A DNA stretch of 26,246 bases from Chloroflexota bacterium (lineage in GTDB: Bacteria; Chloroflexota; FW602-bin22; JACPRP01), in contig JACQUC010000233.1 in assembly GCA_016210495.1 (NCBI GenBank), forward strand, positions 1 to 26,246, given 5' to 3'. Each line of letters opens with the position of its first letter. Positions within the stretch are counted from its first letter, which is position 1. Below are positions 23,598 to 26,246 of this stretch, in pieces. The translations under genes were made by a program, and so were the position numbers. A model generated the notes under the pieces. That model was not told the origin of the DNA and searched no databases. It saw nothing but the letters and a program-made list of their open reading frames with translations.

Positions 23598-23815
23598 ATC
23601 CCGCTGACGCGCATAAGCATCATCGTTGGTGCGCGGCGCCAGTCTCTTCTGTGGTGCACTCTCTTGACTCATTGTCGAGTTGGACTAAGTTCTTAGCCAG
23701 CCAGTTTGGCTGAATCGCCAAGTGATTCGGGTCGGCGCATTTACTAAGCTTATCTATCATCGTCGTTAAGCAATAGCGATCGGTCATAGTTCACCCTTCT
23801 GAGGAGGCGTCCGCT
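23598..23815 (+). promoter_or_regulatory. leader of the flavoprotein operon
   Basis: About 218 nt of leader separate the promoter from the GTG at 23816. It contains a hairpin CAGCCA/TGGCTG (23698-23712, loop GTT), a short CGCC/GGCG pair after it, and a strong GAGGAGG Shine-Dalgarno (23801-23807). No known riboswitch class or uORF with a Shine-Dalgarno was recognised. Confidence 0.4.
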
Positions 23816-25270
23816 GTGAATCGTCTTGAGGCAGCCTTAATTGTGGTTGGCGCGGGGGCGGCAGGGCTGGCCGCCGCCATCGCCGCGAGCGAAGCTGGAG
23901 CAAGAACCATCGTTTTGGACAAGGCCCCTGACATCTCGGACACAAACACCTCTCGCTCAGGCGGGTCTGTGACCATTGCACTAGAGCGAGAGAGATATCT
24001 CGACGCCCCTCGCCTTTCAGCAGAAGAGAAGGTGGAGGAGGCGTTGTCCCTCACCGAGGGTGCGGCGGACCCGGAACTAGTGCGAACCTGGCGGGAAAAC
24101 GTGGATGATATGATACAGTGGCTATCCCGCGCAGGGCTCAAATGGGGCAAGGGCTATAGTTCTGACCCGCCCGTAAAGAACCGACGCACCGCGCTGGGCT
24201 ACGGGCCCGGTCTGAACAAGCAGTTACTGGCCATCGCACACAAAAAGGGGTGTGCTGTCCACTTCGATGCCAGAGCCGAGAAGCTGCTCGTCGACGGCGC
24301 TGGCAAGGTATCCGGAGTGAGAGTGCGCACGGTCGAGGGGCTGAGGGAATTCCAGGCTGGGGCCGCGATCCTTGCTACCGGAGGGTTTCAGGCCAACCAG
24401 GAGATGCTACTGAAGTATTTTGGGCCCCAATTCGGGCCTGACTTCGCCTACAAGGTCAGGCTTACCGGCTCGCCTTTTTCGACGGGAGATGGCCTGCTGA
24501 TGGCCCAGGAGTTAGGCGCGAAGCTGGTGAATCTGGACCAGTGTCACTCCCGCAACATCGATAGCTCCTGGGTGCCCGGCTCTCCTGCTATGCGGGGTCC
24601 CTATAGGGAACTCCAGTATCCTCTGGTGCACTACTCTATTTGGGTCAACAAGTGGGGCCAGAGATTCATGGATGAAGGTAATACCAGCGACAGTGCGGCC
24701 AACTCGATTCTTGTGCAGCCGGGGATGGAGGTCGCCTACATCTTCGACGAAAAGATAAAGAGGCTGAAGCCCGAGTTGGTGGCGGGGTTTCAGCCGGCAG
24801 AGGTGCTGTTCACAGGGGCTTCCTTGGACGAGATTGCGATTCACATTGGCGTCGACGTCGAAGCCCTGAAGCGCACGATTGAGGAGTACAACCAGGCGGT
24901 GCGAACGGGGCGAGCGATGGAGCTTGGTGTGCCGAAGAAAGACTTTCTGATGCCCATCGACACGCCCCCATTCTACGCGGTGCACCCGGTCTGGGCCGGA
25001 CTCAACTGTACCATGGGCGGGCCGAAGATAAATGCTAAGGCGCAGGTGATGGACAGGGATGACGTTCCCATCCCTGGTCTATTTGCCTGCGGGGAAATGA
25101 TTGGAGGTTTCTTCTCCGGTAAGTATCACAAGACTCCCGCGGGAACGAGCTATTACATCGGCAATTATCAGATTACGGCGTCCTCCCTGACGACGTGCCT
25201 GGTGTTTGCGCGCATCGCGGGCACAAACGCTGCCAGTTGGAGCCGAACAGTAGCGGCAACGGAACTGTAA
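23816..25270 (+). CDS. FAD-binding-2 family oxidoreductase (fumarate reductase/KstD-like)
   Basis: This is a 484-residue flavoprotein of the FAD_binding_2 family, which includes fumarate reductase flavoproteins, urocanate reductase and 3-ketosteroid dehydrogenases. The dinucleotide motif VVGAGAAGLAAAIAASEAG is at about residues 10-28, followed by LDKAP. A mid segment AAILATGGF lies near 183-191, and the C-terminal half has IPGLFACGEMIGGFF then GNYQITASSL and ARIAGTNAA, which contact the flavin. There is no signal peptide or twin-arginine motif, so it is cytoplasmic. The GTG start has GAGGAGG 8 nt upstream and a strong promoter. The substrate is not identifiable. It is followed after 59 nt by a related but distinct flavoprotein, probably in the same transcript. 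Confidence 0.9.
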   Translation: MNRLEAALIVVGAGAAGLAAAIAASEAGARTIVLDKAPDISDTNTSRSGGSVTIALERERYLDAPRLSAEEKVEEALSLTEGAADPELVRTWRENVDDMIQWLSRAGLKWGKGYSSDPPVKNRRTALGYGPGLNKQLLAIAHKKGCAVHFDARAEKLLVDGAGKVSGVRVRTVEGLREFQAGAAILATGGFQANQEMLLKYFGPQFGPDFAYKVRLTGSPFSTGDGLLMAQELGAKLVNLDQCHSRNIDSSWVPGSPAMRGPYRELQYPLVHYSIWVNKWGQRFMDEGNTSDSAANSILVQPGMEVAYIFDEKIKRLKPELVAGFQPAEVLFTGASLDEIAIHIGVDVEALKRTIEEYNQAVRTGRAMELGVPKKDFLMPIDTPPFYAVHPVWAGLNCTMGGPKINAKAQVMDRDDVPIPGLFACGEMIGGFFSGKYHKTPAGTSYYIGNYQITASSLTTCLVFARIAGTNAASWSRTVAATEL

Positions 25271-25329
25271 TCAAGTTCAATCTAGCTTGGAGACATTGTC
25301 ATCAACACCGGTCAAACGGGAGGCGTAGC

Positions 25330-26246
25330 GTGAGAACGACCTGGGACTTGGAGACCGACGTACTTGTGATCGGCTACGGACTGGCCGGCGGCGTGGCGGC
25401 AACTGTAGCCCGCGACGCGGGAGCCGACGTGCTCATCCTCGAAAAGGCAGAATATCCCGGCGGCTGCTCAATCTTCTCCGGGGGAGCGGCAAAGTGCGTG
25501 GAGGATGCGAATGCAGCCTTTCAGTACCTCAAAGCCGTCTCTGGGGGAAGGATGGAAGACGACCTGATCCACACCTTTTCTCAGGCCCTCGCCGACAACG
25601 AGCTATTCATCCGGCAGTTGGCTAACGTCAACGGCGCCGAGGTCAGGAGAGTGCCCAATTCGCAGGGGCCGTACCCCTACCCGGGTCGGGAAACTTTCTA
25701 CACCGTTCGGATAACCAAGACCCCCGGATTCACGGGATTTCCCTGGCTCCGCTGCTATGATAATCCAGGCGGCGTGCACATCATGAAGCTGATTGTGGAC
25801 AATGTCGAGGCTCGAGACATACGGGTGATGCTCTCAACTCCAGCTCGCCGTCTCGAAACCGACGATCGGGGCGAGGTGGTTGGGGTGCTAGCCCAAAGTG
25901 GCGGGCGAGAGATCGCCGTGCGAGCAAGGCGTGCCGTTGTCCTGGCAACCGGAGGATTCGAGCAGAGCGAGTGGTTCCAGAAACAGTATCTTCAGGGCAT
26001 TCCGTTCTACTCGATGGCGCCCCTGACACAGACGGGCGATGGGATCACCATGGCGCAGAAGGTGGGAGCGGCGCTCTGGCACATGTGGCATATCCACGGC
26101 TCCTATGGGTTCAAGACGCCCGATTCCCCCATCGCCTACCGACATCCCTACGGAGGCTACCGTAACCCTCAGCGGAGGATGCCGTGGGTTGTGGTCGACA
26201 AGTCCGGGGCGAGATATATGAACGAATACCCTCCGGCGCCACAGGA
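25330..26246 (+). CDS. second FAD-binding-2 oxidoreductase, 3' end outside window
   Basis: The gene starts at GTG 25330 with GGGAGG at 25318-25323 and is open to the end of the window, giving about 305 residues. Residues near the start read TDVLVIGYGLAGGVAATVARDAGADVLILEKA, an FAD-binding GxGxxGG-type motif (here GYGLAGG). AVVLATGGF follows near 200, and TQTGDGITMAQKVGA near 235-249 is typical of FAD_binding_2 proteins. It resembles the preceding flavoprotein in plan but is not a duplicate. Both probably act on related substrates or form one pathway; neither substrate is known. The C-terminal FAD-contact region lies beyond the window. Confidence 0.9.
   Translation, partial: MRTTWDLETDVLVIGYGLAGGVAATVARDAGADVLILEKAEYPGGCSIFSGGAAKCVEDANAAFQYLKAVSGGRMEDDLIHTFSQALADNELFIRQLANVNGAEVRRVPNSQGPYPYPGRETFYTVRITKTPGFTGFPWLRCYDNPGGVHIMKLIVDNVEARDIRVMLSTPARRLETDDRGEVVGVLAQSGGREIAVRARRAVVLATGGFEQSEWFQKQYLQGIPFYSMAPLTQTGDGITMAQKVGAALWHMWHIHGSYGFKTPDSPIAYRHPYGGYRNPQRRMPWVVVDKSGARYMNEYPPAPQ

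Overview
The window is a GC-rich bacterial chromosome segment. The order rpmI-rplT-TrmH-type methyltransferase-pheS-pheT, the small Holin-X/DUF3618 membrane pair, the glycogen debranching enzyme and the many clean TTGACA/TATAAT-type promoters point to a free-living bacterium. A member of the Chloroflexota (Anaerolineae-like) is my best guess. That placement is inference; there is no rRNA or other decisive marker here.

Left part (1-7273, + strand): an accessory, island-like block. It holds an AAA_14/DUF4143 ATPase, a 1.2-kaa superfamily 1 helicase fused to a Vsr/MTES_1575-type nuclease domain, a Clp-fold (SDH-type) serine protease whose N-terminus looks frameshifted, a small unknown protein translationally coupled to it, and a PIN-domain ribonuclease. 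It ends at the 3' end of a tRNA-Pro(GGG) on the - strand, the usual side for island integration. This is the best place for an undescribed defence system.

Middle (7500-15020): ordinary but partly uncharacterised genes. A radical SAM protein follows a long structured leader. On the - strand are a small secreted protein, the DUF47-Pit phosphate transport pair, a glycogen debranching enzyme, a pair of covarying REP-like palindromes, and the DUF3618/Holin-X membrane pair.

Right-middle (15020-18316): a large DDE transposase gene with an N-terminal hydrophobic region. Its reading frame has no stop and runs straight into rpmI. The infC gene normally found upstream of rpmI is absent.

Right part (18024-23398): the translation cluster rpmI, rplT, a TrmH/SpoU methyltransferase, pheS and pheT. 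It has a hairpin-rich rpmI-rplT gap, and a T-box-like motif followed by an intrinsic terminator just before pheS. The window closes (23563-26246) with a strong promoter, a leader of about 218 nt and two tandem FAD-binding-2 flavoproteins; the second runs off the end.

No rRNA genes, CRISPR arrays or replication origins were seen.
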